NCBI GenBank assembly: GCA_030432905.1
Contig: JAUILU010000001.1
Coordinates: forward strand, 372,001-436,000
Direction of reading: 5' to 3'
Origin: Phycisphaerae bacterium
Lineage (GTDB): Bacteria > Planctomycetota > Phycisphaerae > Phycisphaerales > UBA1924
DNA length: 64,000 nucleotides
Of the stretch, positions 23,693 through 33,262 are shown piece after piece. The position numbers and the translations under genes were made by a program. The first letter of the stretch is position 1; each line of letters opens with the position of its first letter. A model generated the notes under the pieces. The model worked only from the letters and a program-made list of their open reading frames with translations, had not been told where the DNA came from and made no database searches.

Positions 23693-24679
23693 ATGACGAA
23701 ATCTCTCGCCGTACACGGTCTGACGTTGGCTGTCCTGCTCGGTTCCAGCATATCCGGCTGCACCTCCCCCGGGACCTCAAACCCGCTCACAACGCCCACA
23801 ACCGCGGATCAGCGATCCAGAAACAACACAACAAGCGCAAGACCCGCGCTCCTGATCGAGAATTCTGCTCTCTCCCGCGACGCGCTCTGGCCCGTGCTCG
23901 CCGAGATCGCCGGCACCGAGGCGATCCGCGAGATCGTGCTCGACCACGCCGTCAGCACCGAGCTTGGCCGAGCGGGACTGACGATCACGGAGTCCGACAT
24001 CGAAGCCGAGCGCACCAAACTCTCGAACCGACTCGCGCCTGAGAGCAGCGACGAAGAAGCCGCGGAGATCATGCGGCTCGTCCTCGAACGCCGAGGGCTC
24101 GGCCCGACAAGACTGGGCGCCCTCCTCAAACGCAACGCGGGCATGCGCAAGCTGATCGCTGACGAGGCAGTCCCGACCGTGGACATGATCGAGCTTGCAT
24201 ACAACGTCCGCTTCGGCGAGCAGCACCAGACGCGGATGATCACCACTGCGACACCGCAGTCGGCGCAGCAGGCGCTGCAAGAGATCAAGACCCGTTCGCT
24301 GGATACGGGGCTGCGCATCGCGTTTATGCAGGTCGCGGTCGAACGCTCGACCGACCAATCCGCGACACTCGGCGGCGACCTCGGGCCGATCAGCATGGAC
24401 GACCCGGGGCTTCCAGTGGCGATCCGCCAAACGCTCGCCGAGCTTGAGCCGATGCAACTCTCGACGATTGTCGCGCTCGACAACGGCTACGCGATCCTGC
24501 TCGTCGAGGAGATCATCCCCGCGCAGCAAACACTGATCGACGAGGTCTACGACTCGCTCGAACAGGAAGTCCGCGACAGACAGGAACGCCTGCTCATGGA
24601 TCGCCTTGGCCAGAATCTGCTGAACGAGTACTCGCCGAGCGTGCTGGACGCCTCGCTGCGCTGGAGCTGGGAACGCTAA
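23693..24679 (+). CDS. Parvulin-type peptidyl-prolyl isomerase lipoprotein (PpiC/SurA-like)
   Basis: A 328-residue exported protein with signal MTKSLAVHGLTLAVLLGSSISGC; the lipobox ISGC predicts a lipoprotein. The N-terminal helical part (about 50-160) resembles the SurA_N chaperone region. From about 175 a rotamase-like domain is visible: ARMITTATPQSAQQALQEI in modified form, then ATLGGDLGPISMDDPGLP, the parvulin GGDLGxxxxG box, and a YAILLVEEI strand. It probably helps fold envelope proteins. Sequence drift in the first parvulin strand leaves isomerase activity uncertain. It converges on rny with 6 bases between the stops. Confidence 0.78.
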   Translation: MTKSLAVHGLTLAVLLGSSISGCTSPGTSNPLTTPTTADQRSRNNTTSARPALLIENSALSRDALWPVLAEIAGTEAIREIVLDHAVSTELGRAGLTITESDIEAERTKLSNRLAPESSDEEAAEIMRLVLERRGLGPTRLGALLKRNAGMRKLIADEAVPTVDMIELAYNVRFGEQHQTRMITTATPQSAQQALQEIKTRSLDTGLRIAFMQVAVERSTDQSATLGGDLGPISMDDPGLPVAIRQTLAELEPMQLSTIVALDNGYAILLVEEIIPAQQTLIDEVYDSLEQEVRDRQERLLMDRLGQNLLNEYSPSVLDASLRWSWER

Positions 24680-24685
24680 GACGCT

Positions 24686-26281
24686 TTAGCGAGCGATCTC
24701 GATCGCGCGGGTCTCGCGGAGCACTGTCACGCGGATCTCGCCCGGGAAGGTCATCTCGGTGCTGACGCGTTTGGCGATCCGGTCGGCGACAAGGTATGCC
24801 TCGTCGTCGGTGATCTTGTTCGCATCGACCATGACGCGCACCTCTCGGCCCGCTTGGATCGCGTACGCCTCTTGGACGCCGTTCTCTGCGAGCGCGATGT
24901 CCTGCAGTTCGGTGAGTCGCTGGATGTAGCGTTCCATCGACTCACGCCGAGCGCCGGGTCTGGCGCTGCTGATCGCGTCGGCGGCCATGACGATGGGCGT
25001 GTAGAACGATGTTGACGGGATATCCGCGTGGTGACCGCCGATGACGTTGAGGATCGGTTCCTTCTCGCCGTGCTGCTTTGCAAAGGCCATACCGATCGCA
25101 GGGTGGCCGCCCTCCTGCTCGTGGTCCATCGATTTACCTATGTCGTGCAGGTAGCCCGCACGGCGAGCGATCGTGCCGTCGAGCCCGAGCTGGTCAGCGA
25201 TGATCTGGCTGAAGAACGCGACCTCGATCGAGTGACGGAGCACGTTCTGGCCGAAACTCGTGCGGTAGTGCAGCTTGCCCATCGCCTCGGAAACCTTCGG
25301 GTGCAGGCCACGCAGATTGACCTCGATCGCGGCTTCCTTGCCCGCCTTGATAACCTGCTGACCGATCTCGTCGCGGACCTTCTCGACGACCTCTTCGATG
25401 CGAGTCGGGTGCATCCTGCCGTCTTTGATGAGCTTGTTGAGCGACTGGACCGCGATGGCCTGGCGGATCTTGTCGAAACACGACACAACGATCACGCCTG
25501 GGGTGTCGTCCACGATGATGTCAGCGCCGGTCGCCTTCTCGATCGCGCGGATGTTCCGGCCCTCGCGTCCGATGATCCGGCCCTTCATGTCGTCGGAAGG
25601 AATCTGCACCGAGCGGACCGTTGAATCCGCGGTCACCTCGGTCGCGAACCGCTGAACCGCGTGGACGAGGATCTCGGTCGCCTTCTCATGCGCCTCGGCC
25701 TCGGTCTCTTCGCCGACTTTGCGGACGATCTTCGCCGCGTCGTGCCGGCATTCTTCTTCGATGCGCTCAAGCACGAGCGTCTTGGCCTCGTCGGCGTTCA
25801 TGCCCGAGATCGCGAGCAGCTTCTCTTTCTGCTGTTCGAGTGTCTGCTCGATTTCCTTCTGGGATTCGTTCAGCTTCGTCTCGCGGCTGTCCAGCTTCGA
25901 GCGAGTCTCGTCGATCTTTGACTGCTCACGTTCGAGCGCCGATTCGCGTTTGTCGAACTGCGACTCCCGCTTGTCCAGCCGACGCTCGGCCTCCCGGAGT
26001 TCCTTGCGGCTGTCATCGACCTCTTTGTCCAATTCGTCCCGGCGAGCCCGGAGTTCTTTCTCGAGTTCGAGTTCCCGCTCTTGCTTCTCAGACTTGGCTT
26101 TGAGCTCTGCGGTCTCGACGATGTTCTTGGCCTCGCTCTTGGCGGTGCCGATCGTCATGCCAACAAGCATCCGGAGCGCCAGCGCACCGAGCGGTGCGCC
26201 GACGACGATCCCGATCAGGATCCAGAGCCACGCCGGCATCGACGAGCCTGATTCAGTTTGAGCAATCCATGCGTTTACCAT
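24686..26281 (-). CDS. rny: Ribonuclease Y
   Basis: Membrane-anchored endoribonuclease that starts mRNA decay; 531 residues, normal for the family. Order of parts: N-terminal TM (about 17-40), a long charged coiled coil with many E/K/R (about 45-200), KH domain with GRIIGREGRNIRAIEKATG, then HD domain with HSIEVAFFSQIIADQLG and YLHDIGKSMDHEQEGGH. The C-terminus ends in IRVTVLRETRAIEIAR, as in RNase Y. ATG 26281 fits the first hydrophobic segment. The gene is alone on its strand, with 286 bp upstream before the PilZ gene. Confidence 0.96.
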   Translation of the reverse strand: MVNAWIAQTESGSSMPAWLWILIGIVVGAPLGALALRMLVGMTIGTAKSEAKNIVETAELKAKSEKQERELELEKELRARRDELDKEVDDSRKELREAERRLDKRESQFDKRESALEREQSKIDETRSKLDSRETKLNESQKEIEQTLEQQKEKLLAISGMNADEAKTLVLERIEEECRHDAAKIVRKVGEETEAEAHEKATEILVHAVQRFATEVTADSTVRSVQIPSDDMKGRIIGREGRNIRAIEKATGADIIVDDTPGVIVVSCFDKIRQAIAVQSLNKLIKDGRMHPTRIEEVVEKVRDEIGQQVIKAGKEAAIEVNLRGLHPKVSEAMGKLHYRTSFGQNVLRHSIEVAFFSQIIADQLGLDGTIARRAGYLHDIGKSMDHEQEGGHPAIGMAFAKQHGEKEPILNVIGGHHADIPSTSFYTPIVMAADAISSARPGARRESMERYIQRLTELQDIALAENGVQEAYAIQAGREVRVMVDANKITDDEAYLVADRIAKRVSTEMTFPGEIRVTVLRETRAIEIAR

Positions 26282-26567
26282 GCCGCGGCCCCTTCTGGCT
26301 GCGGGTCGGGTTCATCTAAGCACCCGTTCTGGTAGCGGACCGCCAACGCGACAATTGAGTCCGAAGCACACGTTCACATGCGGCAAAGACCGAAGCCGGC
26401 CTCGCCCAAAATCGCCTCTAGGAGACGGATAACGCGGTTGTCTGGGCAAATGTTCAAGGCCCAAGTGGAGTCAAAGCAGGTTTGGCGGGCCGGGATCAGA
26501 GCGTTCTCTTAGCCGACCACTGCCTGTATTGTTAGGCAGCCTACCGGCTCAACGCGACTCCCGCACC

Positions 26568-27413
26568 CTACGCAGCCTGGTTCATCCCCGAATCGGGTTT
26601 CTGAAGGCTTGCGACGTACCTGCAGACCTGCTCGGCAACGAACGGCTCGTACGCCCGATTCCGGATGAAGTCGAACGCGAAGCCCGCGTGGACATCGCCG
26701 CTGGAGTCCACCCGGGTGTGGGCCAGGCGAGCGGTCAGCCCGAGCGGGATCGGGACCGAGGGGGTCAGGTCGAGCCGCATCCAGAAGAGGTGGTGCTTGT
26801 TCAGGACCGCGACCTCAGAAGCCGGGATCAGCAGCCCCACGCCACCGCCGCCGATGTTGATCATGCTGGACGACAGGCTCTCGCCGAGATCGGGCTTGGC
26901 CAGCTCAAACGGGTCGTTGCAGGTTCCATGAGCCAGAGCGTCGATGACGGCTGACTGAGTCGCGACTTCGAGCGGCAAGGCCGACTCGGGGTTGTTCAGC
27001 TTGTACACGCGGATCGGGGGCAGCGAAAGCGACGTCGTCGAGGTGCGGTAGAAATTCCGACGCTGGCAGCGTTCGACGTTCATCGGCATCACGAGGCGGA
27101 GCGCCTTTGTGGTGCCGAAGCGCGTGTTGTAGTCGGTGTGCTCGATCACGCGGGAGCGGAACATCCAGCGGTTCTGCCCGATCGAGATGCCGCCGACCAG
27201 TTCGGTGCCGTTCTCGAGCGGCACATCGACGTGCATCGTAGAGGGCTGCTCGACGACAAGCGATTCGTCATCCATATCCAAGAGTCTGACACGCCAGATC
27301 AGATCTTTCGTGTTCTCAGGGCTATCCACACTGATCTCGATCGGACCGTTGCGTTCAACGAGACCGCTGAGGGAATCTCTCCACCGTTCCGTGCGTGATC
27401 GTCTGGCGGGCAT
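26568..27413 (-). CDS. PilZ domain protein, YcgR-like layout
   Basis: A 281-residue cytoplasmic protein. The N-terminal half (about 25-125) is a beta-rich YcgR_N-like region; the second half begins with ERCQRRNFYR, the RxxxR c-di-GMP-binding box of PilZ, followed by SMINIGGGGVGLLIP in place of the canonical D/NxSxxG. So c-di-GMP binding is likely, though the second motif is changed (Gly for Ser). AGGAGG lies 6 bases before ATG 27413. YcgR proteins brake flagella in proteobacteria; here no flagellar genes are near, and a link to the pilus operon or to the HD-GYP protein at 33259 is only inference. Confidence 0.78.
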   Translation of the reverse strand: MPARRSRTERWRDSLSGLVERNGPIEISVDSPENTKDLIWRVRLLDMDDESLVVEQPSTMHVDVPLENGTELVGGISIGQNRWMFRSRVIEHTDYNTRFGTTKALRLVMPMNVERCQRRNFYRTSTTSLSLPPIRVYKLNNPESALPLEVATQSAVIDALAHGTCNDPFELAKPDLGESLSSSMINIGGGGVGLLIPASEVAVLNKHHLFWMRLDLTPSVPIPLGLTARLAHTRVDSSGDVHAGFAFDFIRNRAYEPFVAEQVCRYVASLQKPDSGMNQAA

Positions 27414-27571
27414 GGTTGCCTCCTGGCTGCCCGGTCCTACACCGGGCCACCGTTGCGGATCGGCCAGCGCTTGGTCCGTCTTTATCAGAGCGGAGCAATG
27501 CCCCTGTAGGTTGGGTCAGTTCTCACAACTGGAACCCCCATAATAGTTGGTCTTGTGGATTCTCGGACGGG

Positions 27572-29668
27572 TCAGTTGGGTTCAGATTCGGCAATCTGTG
27601 CGAGAAGCTCGTGCGAACGAGCCGTGTGCCGATCTGCCCAATCGGTCGAACCAAACGCGGCGGCACAGAGCATGCTGGCCAGTTCGGTCTCTCGAGCGCC
27701 CTCCGCATGAGCAATTAGTCCCACCCACTCAGGCCGCTCCCGCCCGGAATCTTTCCAGTGGCTCAGCAGTTTCTGTCTGATTTCAAGGGCCGCCCTGGGG
27801 AGTTCCACAACGCGTGCCCGGTCACTATCCAGCCTGGGCTTGCGGTACCAGCGGTAGACCATGAATCCAGCGAGCGCCGACAGACCGACACTGAACACGA
27901 TCCTGAATATACGAACGCTCTCGCTGCCCGAGACACTGCTCCGCCCGGAGGACGAGAGATCTCGTTCATCCAAGCCGAACAACTTCATCTGATTGGTCTC
28001 GCTGAAGGAGACGACCGACGAAAGCCAGAAGCCGTCGATTGCGTCGAGGAACTTGCGCAGGAATCTGAGCTGCGATTCTTCGGGTGCGTGCAACGCGATG
28101 ACATCTGGCGTCGGGTCGAACGTTTCCCATCGACCCCGGCTCGTCTCGGCCTCGACCCATGCGTGCGCGTTCGAGCGCCTGACGATGTAGCTCTCATTGA
28201 CTGTGTCGTACTCAGCCATGACGTAGCCTGTCACGACCCGGGCGTTGATCCCGACGCTCCGGCACAGCCCCACCATCGCCGAGGCGTAGTACTCGCAGTG
28301 CCCTGTTTTGGCCTCGGTCAGGAACCATTCGATCGGGTCGATGTCCGCGGCGGCGTCCTGGATATCGAGCGTGTATGTGAACCCGCCGGTCTCAGCGAGC
28401 CAGGTCTCGATCGCCTCGGCGGCCTCGCTATCCCCATTCTGAAAGCGCAACTCGGGATTTGGCTCGATCTCCTCGGAAACTAAGACACCCTCCGCGATCC
28501 CGCGGATTACTTCATTGTTGAGAAAGTACGGATCGAGTGTTCGACCACGAGAGCCACGCAACCTCCTCGGCGATTTGTTTGAAACAACCTCGTAGGTAGT
28601 CAGTTGTGACCTGCTAGAACCGAGCCGCATGGTGAGTTGCTTTGTATCGACGGTGACGGTGCTTTCTTGCATTGTCGGAAAGTCAACCCTGCTTGGCTGC
28701 CAGATGGAAAACAGAATGCCGCTGTCAGAGGCGTTCGGTGTAAGCTTTATGATCTGCTTGAGAGATGCTTCGCTTGAGGCACCTTGGAACGTAAATCCGT
28801 GCCGGACTGGCTGGGGCCTGACGTCGTTGCTGGAGCCGTCGTCCAAGGTGCTCGTCCATCTTCTGTCTTCGTACTTTGTGAGCGCGTTGCCGCGAAGGTG
28901 GTAGACCTTGCCGAGCGCACCGAGCGAGCTGTCCGTGTAACGGTCACGGACTTGGACTTCCATAACCACGGTCTCGTCGTTTGAGATGAGCCCGCCCCGG
29001 CCGAGCTCGACCGAGTTCCGGAAGCCTGTCGCCCGGCCCATGGCGGGTCTGCTGAACCCGCCCAAGGTGTTGTCGCCCAGCCCCCGGGGCAAGAGCACAA
29101 ACGCAACGATCGAGATCCCGGAAACGAGCAGCAGTGCCGTGATGAACGTGCCCATCAGCGGGTTCTTGTCTGCCGATCTAGTTGGCTTGGTTTCGAGTTT
29201 GTCTTCGCCGCCGAACGTGATCGCGCCCTCGATCTGAAGCCGCATCGCTGTGTAGCCGAGCAGGGGAACAAAGATCAGGAGCATGACCCCGATGGCAAGC
29301 GTGCTGCTCGAGATTGAGGCGGCAAGCACGAGGAAGATCGCGATGATCAGCATCTGCATGTCGTCGCGTGCGGACCACCGCTCCATCGACTTGATGACCG
29401 CGATGAGTGCGACGAACTCCGCGAGCACCTCGATCTCGGCGCCGAGTTTCAGCACCCGGTACCCCGCGTACACCACAGCAAGAAACGTGCAGAGCGCCAC
29501 GAACCACTGCGGCGCGATCTGTTCCTCGCGTGTAAACGCGAAGTACCGCACCGCGACCATCACGGGCAGTGTCAGCAGCACGATCTCGCTGCCGGTCACC
29601 GCGAGCGAGTAGGTCAGGATCGCGATTGCCAGCGTGACTGTTGTGAGCCATGCAGCCTTCGGAGTCAT
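27572..29668 (-). CDS. TgpA-like membrane transglutaminase (DUF3488 + transglutaminase core)
   Basis: A 698-residue inner-membrane protein: about six N-terminal helices (DUF3488, to about residue 200), a periplasmic transglutaminase-like domain, one more TM near 600 and a short cytoplasmic DUF4129-like tail. The papain-like triad is visible: Cys in TGHCEYYASAM, His in NAHAWVEA, Asp in FDPTPD. The start overlaps the DUF58 stop by 4 bases. TgpA-DUF58 pairs, usually with a MoxR AAA ATPase, are common; no MoxR gene is in this window. The role is probably in envelope protein modification or proteolysis, with substrate unknown. Confidence 0.9.
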   Translation of the reverse strand: MTPKAAWLTTVTLAIAILTYSLAVTGSEIVLLTLPVMVAVRYFAFTREEQIAPQWFVALCTFLAVVYAGYRVLKLGAEIEVLAEFVALIAVIKSMERWSARDDMQMLIIAIFLVLAASISSSTLAIGVMLLIFVPLLGYTAMRLQIEGAITFGGEDKLETKPTRSADKNPLMGTFITALLLVSGISIVAFVLLPRGLGDNTLGGFSRPAMGRATGFRNSVELGRGGLISNDETVVMEVQVRDRYTDSSLGALGKVYHLRGNALTKYEDRRWTSTLDDGSSNDVRPQPVRHGFTFQGASSEASLKQIIKLTPNASDSGILFSIWQPSRVDFPTMQESTVTVDTKQLTMRLGSSRSQLTTYEVVSNKSPRRLRGSRGRTLDPYFLNNEVIRGIAEGVLVSEEIEPNPELRFQNGDSEAAEAIETWLAETGGFTYTLDIQDAAADIDPIEWFLTEAKTGHCEYYASAMVGLCRSVGINARVVTGYVMAEYDTVNESYIVRRSNAHAWVEAETSRGRWETFDPTPDVIALHAPEESQLRFLRKFLDAIDGFWLSSVVSFSETNQMKLFGLDERDLSSSGRSSVSGSESVRIFRIVFSVGLSALAGFMVYRWYRKPRLDSDRARVVELPRAALEIRQKLLSHWKDSGRERPEWVGLIAHAEGARETELASMLCAAAFGSTDWADRHTARSHELLAQIAESEPN

Positions 29669-30780
29669 CGTCTGCCCCTTGGCTGCAACACGAGAGATTC
29701 CTCACGTGCCGGGTCTAGAACAAGCGATCGACCGGGCGTTGTGCCGGGACCGATGGCGATGATGCCGTCGTTCATCCCGAGCGAGCGAGGTACGGAAGTG
29801 ATCTCGCCCTCGTCGCCGAGCATGGCGAGCATCGGTGCCCACGCGGGCCAGGCCGAGTCGGCATGGTCGGGTACGATCGTCACGCCGCAGGAGGGCACGT
29901 GCAGCCCCGCCGCAACTCCGTTTTCAACAAGCCTGCGCCCGGCGGCGAGCGCGAGCCTGACCGACGACTCCGCGAGCGGCTTGCGGTCTCGTAGGTCGTT
30001 TACGCTGGATTCGATGACAATCCAGACACGCTTGGTCTGCGGGGCTGCGACTTCTCGGCTGATGAGTTTGTTCCAGCGAGCCGACGCCTGCCAAGCGATC
30101 GTGGAGACTGGGTCGCCCCGCTGGTAGTCGCGGAGGTTGTAGAGCTCCGCCCCGCCGCCTTTGCGGCGCAGGTCCGCCCTGCCGTCGTCGCCGAGCGATT
30201 CGAACATGCCCAAACCGCCCCGAACCAACTCAACAGCTTTGGGCATCACGACGAGCGAGTCCTTGCCGTCGAAGCGGATGGATTTCTTTGAGATGCCGAA
30301 CGGGAACATCGTGTAGAGCCGGCCCGGCCCGAGCACCCATCGGCCCCGGTGCGGGAACTCGACATGCGCGAATGCCCGGGCATGATCGCCCGCGGCAACT
30401 CTCCCGATGCCGGCGTTCAAGGGAACAGCTGCCTCGGCTGGCCCAGCAGCGGCATCGACAATCCGCACCGCGAAGGCGGACACGACTCTGTTCTTGTTGT
30501 GGGTGTGGTACTCGATCCGCGTCGGCGTATCGGCTTCGATGCGAACAGGCAGCCGCCGGGCAAAGCGGAGCCCCATCATCGAGCTGCCAGCGATGAATCC
30601 GCTGACGATGACCGCCGCGAGGGCAAGGCCGACGGTAGCAAAGAGAAGATTGTTCTGGCTGCTCATCGCACCGAGCAAGAGCATGAACGTCGCGCCCACA
30701 TAGAGCACCGCGACGATGTGCACATGGTCACGTCGCGCGTCTGGGGCACGGAGGTCCAGGTTCCTGCCGAGGGTGCTCAT
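29665..30780 (-). CDS. DUF58 domain protein
   Basis: A 371-residue membrane protein with two N-terminal helices (about 20-65) and a VWA-like DUF58 domain. The domain hallmark is visible: LRRKGGGAELYNLRDYQRGDPVSTIAWQASAR, in parts the conserved REYxxGDxxRxIxW block. The partner of the TgpA-like protein, with overlapping genes (29665-29668). In well-studied clusters DUF58 proteins work with MoxR ATPases, suggesting a chaperone or complex-assembly role; this is inferred from family knowledge. Confidence 0.9.
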   Translation of the reverse strand: MSTLGRNLDLRAPDARRDHVHIVAVLYVGATFMLLLGAMSSQNNLLFATVGLALAAVIVSGFIAGSSMMGLRFARRLPVRIEADTPTRIEYHTHNKNRVVSAFAVRIVDAAAGPAEAAVPLNAGIGRVAAGDHARAFAHVEFPHRGRWVLGPGRLYTMFPFGISKKSIRFDGKDSLVVMPKAVELVRGGLGMFESLGDDGRADLRRKGGGAELYNLRDYQRGDPVSTIAWQASARWNKLISREVAAPQTKRVWIVIESSVNDLRDRKPLAESSVRLALAAGRRLVENGVAAGLHVPSCGVTIVPDHADSAWPAWAPMLAMLGDEGEITSVPRSLGMNDGIIAIGPGTTPGRSLVLDPAREESLVLQPRGRR

Positions 30781-30787
30781 GCCATAC

Positions 30788-31183
30788 TTATTCGCTTGAA
30801 GCCCGCATCGGCTTCAAAACCACCAAAAGCTTTTCGTTCGGGGTGGGTGTAGGCATCGAGACCTGAGCCGAGAGATAGCCCTCGGCTTCGACGGTAAAGG
30901 TGATCGGCTGGCCGAGCGCTCCATCGCCCTTGAGCGGGATCGAGAACACGCCCTGTTCGTCGGCGACCGCGGTCAGCGTCGTGCCCTGCCTTGCTTCCTG
31001 CTGTGCTTTGATGTTGGCGCCCGCGATGCCGACACCTTCGAGCCTCGTGTCGTTCAGCGGGACAGCCGTGATCACGCTCAGCCGACCCGAGATCACCTTC
31101 CCGGACACGTTCACCGGCGCACAGCCGACGACGAGCAGTGAGAGTGCAAATGCAGATAGAGACGCAGCGGGTTTGAATTTCAT
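30788..31183 (-). CDS. Small lipoprotein with carboxypeptidase-regulatory-like fold
   Basis: A 131-residue protein with signal MKFKPAASLSAFALSLLVVGC, lipobox VVGC. The mature part has the pattern of a carboxypeptidase regulatory (transthyretin-like) beta-sandwich: LEGVGIAGANIKAQQE, TTLTAVADEQGVFSIPL and FTVEAEGYLSAQVSM. It starts within the stop of scpB (4-base overlap) and ends 7 bp before the DUF58 start, so it belongs to the operon. Function unknown; possibly a small envelope partner of the DUF58/TgpA pair. Confidence 0.75.
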   Translation of the reverse strand: MKFKPAASLSAFALSLLVVGCAPVNVSGKVISGRLSVITAVPLNDTRLEGVGIAGANIKAQQEARQGTTLTAVADEQGVFSIPLKGDGALGQPITFTVEAEGYLSAQVSMPTPTPNEKLLVVLKPMRASSE

Positions 31184-31836
31184 GCCTCAGAACCTTCCAT
31201 GGTTGCCTCGGGTGTCGTGGCTACTTCTTCATCGGCTTCCTGATTGGATTCAGGCGAGTCCTCGGGTTTGACTCTCGCGGTGTTGACGACCGGCGCATCT
31301 GCCATCTCGGGCAGGTCTTTGAGATTGGCCAGACCGAACTGGGTGAGGAAGTCGCGTGTGGTGCCGTAGAGCATCGGGCGTCCGAGCTCCTCGGCTCGGC
31401 CTGCGATGGTGACGAGTCTTCTGTCCATGAGCGACCTGAGGACCTCGCCGCAGGCGACGCCTCGGATGGACTCGATCTCCGCACGAGTGACCGGCTGGCG
31501 GTACGCGACGATCGAGAGCGTTTCGAGGGCGGCTCTGCTGAGACGGTTGCTCGCGCGGTGCCCGTGGAATGACGCCAAGACCCCAGCCAACTCCGGCCTT
31601 GCCATGATGCGGAATCCCGAGGCGATGGTCTCGATGGTGAACGATCGGCCCGACTCGGTGTAGTCGGCGTTGAGCTTCTCGACCGCGGCGCGGATGGCGT
31701 CTGAATCGAGGCTTAGTCCCAGCGATTCGTTGAGAGCGTCGGCGATCTGGGCCGGCTTGACGGACTTGTCGGTCGTCATGAGGACCGATTCCACGGCCAT
31801 CTCGACGGAAACACTGGTAGCTTCTGTATCACTCAC
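31180..31836 (-). CDS. scpB: Segregation and condensation protein B
   Basis: Winged-helix kleisin-interacting subunit of the SMC-ScpAB condensin, 218 residues. Family blocks visible are ALETLSIVAYRQPVTRAEIESIRG, GEVLRSLMDRRLVTIAGRAEELGRPMLYGTT and FLTQFGLANLKDLPEM. The start is moved from 31974 to GTG 31836: AAGGAGG lies 7 bases before it and the extra 46 residues are not family-like. A 40-residue acidic C-terminal tail follows the conserved part. scpA is not in the window. It heads an operon with the lipoprotein, DUF58 and TgpA genes, an odd mix of chromosome and envelope functions. Confidence 0.93.
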   Translation of the reverse strand: MSDTEATSVSVEMAVESVLMTTDKSVKPAQIADALNESLGLSLDSDAIRAAVEKLNADYTESGRSFTIETIASGFRIMARPELAGVLASFHGHRASNRLSRAALETLSIVAYRQPVTRAEIESIRGVACGEVLRSLMDRRLVTIAGRAEELGRPMLYGTTRDFLTQFGLANLKDLPEMADAPVVNTARVKPEDSPESNQEADEEVATTPEATMEGSEA

Positions 31837-31904
31837 GGCTGGGCCTCCTTGCCGGTTCTGCACACATGTTAGCAGGACCGCGGGAACCGGATATCCTCTG
31901 CCAT

Positions 31905-32744
31905 ATGACGCACCACGGCGACATGCTCCCTGATCAGCAGCACCGCTACCCGGGTCTTCCGGAACTCTCACCAAGACAGCTCCATGACCGCAGAGAGGGC
32001 CTGTTCCTGCTCTTTGCCGGGATCTTTCTGGGCACGCTGGCCATGCTCAATATCCTGGGCATCTCGCGTTTCATCAAGCTCGCCGAGATCGATTTCAACG
32101 GCAACGGCACCCCGACCGTGTTCGCCGTCGCCGTCGGTGTGCTCCCGTACCCGATGACGTTCCTCTGCACCGACTTCATCAGCGAGCTGTACGGCAGAAA
32201 GCGGGCCAACCTCGTCGTCTGGATCGGGCTGGTACTGAACATCTGGGTCATGTTCATTCTGTGGATCGGCGGTGTGCTGCCCGGTATGGAGCAGCTGACA
32301 AGCGACGGCGAGATCGCGGTCGATGCCGCCGAGCGGTTGCCGGTGTTCTTCGAGATCCGATCGCTCGCGTTCGGGGCTGTCACCGCTTCGATGATCGCCT
32401 ACCTCATCGCCCAGCTTGTTGATGTCCACGTCTTCCACTACTGGAAGAAGCTGACGCGGGGCAGGCACCTCTGGCTCCGCAACAACGGCTCAACGCTTGT
32501 GAGCCAGCTCGTCGATACGGTCGCGGTGATCCTGATTACATTCTGGCTCGGCGCTCTCCCGATTGCCGACAAAGCGCCGACGTCCGAAGTCGTTACAACG
32601 CTGGCGGTGTTCATCGCGACGGGCTACGCGTTCAAACTGGCGGTCGCGTTATTGGACACAATCCCGTTTTACTATGGGGCCCACAGGCTTTCTCGGTACC
32701 TGAGGCTTCCTCCGCCGGGTCATGAAGGCTCGGCACAGTCCTAA
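31905..32744 (+). CDS. yhhQ: Queuosine precursor transporter, YhhQ/VUT family
   Basis: Inner-membrane protein of about 279 residues with six hydrophobic helices. The family signature is clear: VLPYPMTFLCTDFISELYGRKRANLVVWIG, in parts the (F/L)xxTDxxxExyGkkxA block of VUT proteins, and ALLDTIPFYYGAHR near the C-terminus. YhhQ-type proteins import queuosine precursors (preQ0/preQ1) for tRNA modification. The start is set at ATG 31905 rather than 31866; neither has a strong Shine-Dalgarno. Divergent from scpB with 68 bp between starts. No preQ1 riboswitch was recognised in that gap. Confidence 0.88.
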   Translation: MTHHGDMLPDQQHRYPGLPELSPRQLHDRREGLFLLFAGIFLGTLAMLNILGISRFIKLAEIDFNGNGTPTVFAVAVGVLPYPMTFLCTDFISELYGRKRANLVVWIGLVLNIWVMFILWIGGVLPGMEQLTSDGEIAVDAAERLPVFFEIRSLAFGAVTASMIAYLIAQLVDVHVFHYWKKLTRGRHLWLRNNGSTLVSQLVDTVAVILITFWLGALPIADKAPTSEVVTTLAVFIATGYAFKLAVALLDTIPFYYGAHRLSRYLRLPPPGHEGSAQS

Positions 32745-32863
32745 CAGAGTAACTTTGAATCTGGCTATCGGGTGCTGTGTGCAGCGGAAACGCCCCAGGT
32801 CAAACAAGTTGAAGCGGCTTCACGTCGATAATTGCTCTGTCCGAAAGATGGAGCGATTGTTAC

Positions 32864-33262
32864 ATGGACCTCAAGAGAATCCTGCTTGTTGATGATGAGC
32901 CGCACGTGACGCTGGTGCTCTCGCGGAAACTCGAAAGAGCCGGTTTCCGCGTGGAAGTGGCACGTGACGGCGAAGAAGGCTTCGCGGTTGCCTGCGACTA
33001 TCTGCCTGATCTTGTGATCAGCGATCTGCAGATGCCTCGCGCCGATGGTCTCACGCTCGCGACCAATCTCGCAGCCAACGAATCGACTTCATCGATCCCG
33101 ATTCTCATGCTCAGCGGTCGGGGGTTTCTGCTTGACACCTCGCTTGCGGCTTCGACTCGGATCACCAAGGTTCTCGAGAAGCCCTTTGCTGCGAGCGACA
33201 TCATCCAGAACGCGATCGAAATCCTCAGCGTCCACAGCGATGCAGGCGAGAAAGCGGCATGA
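32864..33262 (+). CDS. CheY-like response regulator (receiver domain only)
   Basis: A 132-residue single receiver domain: the acidic pair in ILLVDDEPHV, phospho-acceptor Asp in LVISDLQMPRADG, the Ser/Thr switch in PILMLSGRG and Lys in VLEKPFAASD. No output domain is attached. It overlaps the HD-GYP gene by 4 bases, so it probably regulates that protein or links it to a kinase. No histidine kinase is directly next to it; the nearest is at 44201-45670 on the other strand. Confidence 0.92.
   Translation: MDLKRILLVDDEPHVTLVLSRKLERAGFRVEVARDGEEGFAVACDYLPDLVISDLQMPRADGLTLATNLAANESTSSIPILMLSGRGFLLDTSLAASTRITKVLEKPFAASDIIQNAIEILSVHSDAGEKAA

Noticed and set aside
31837-31904. preQ1 riboswitch before the YhhQ-type gene
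   Set aside because: The 68-bp gap lacks the short stem and A-rich tail pattern of preQ1-I.
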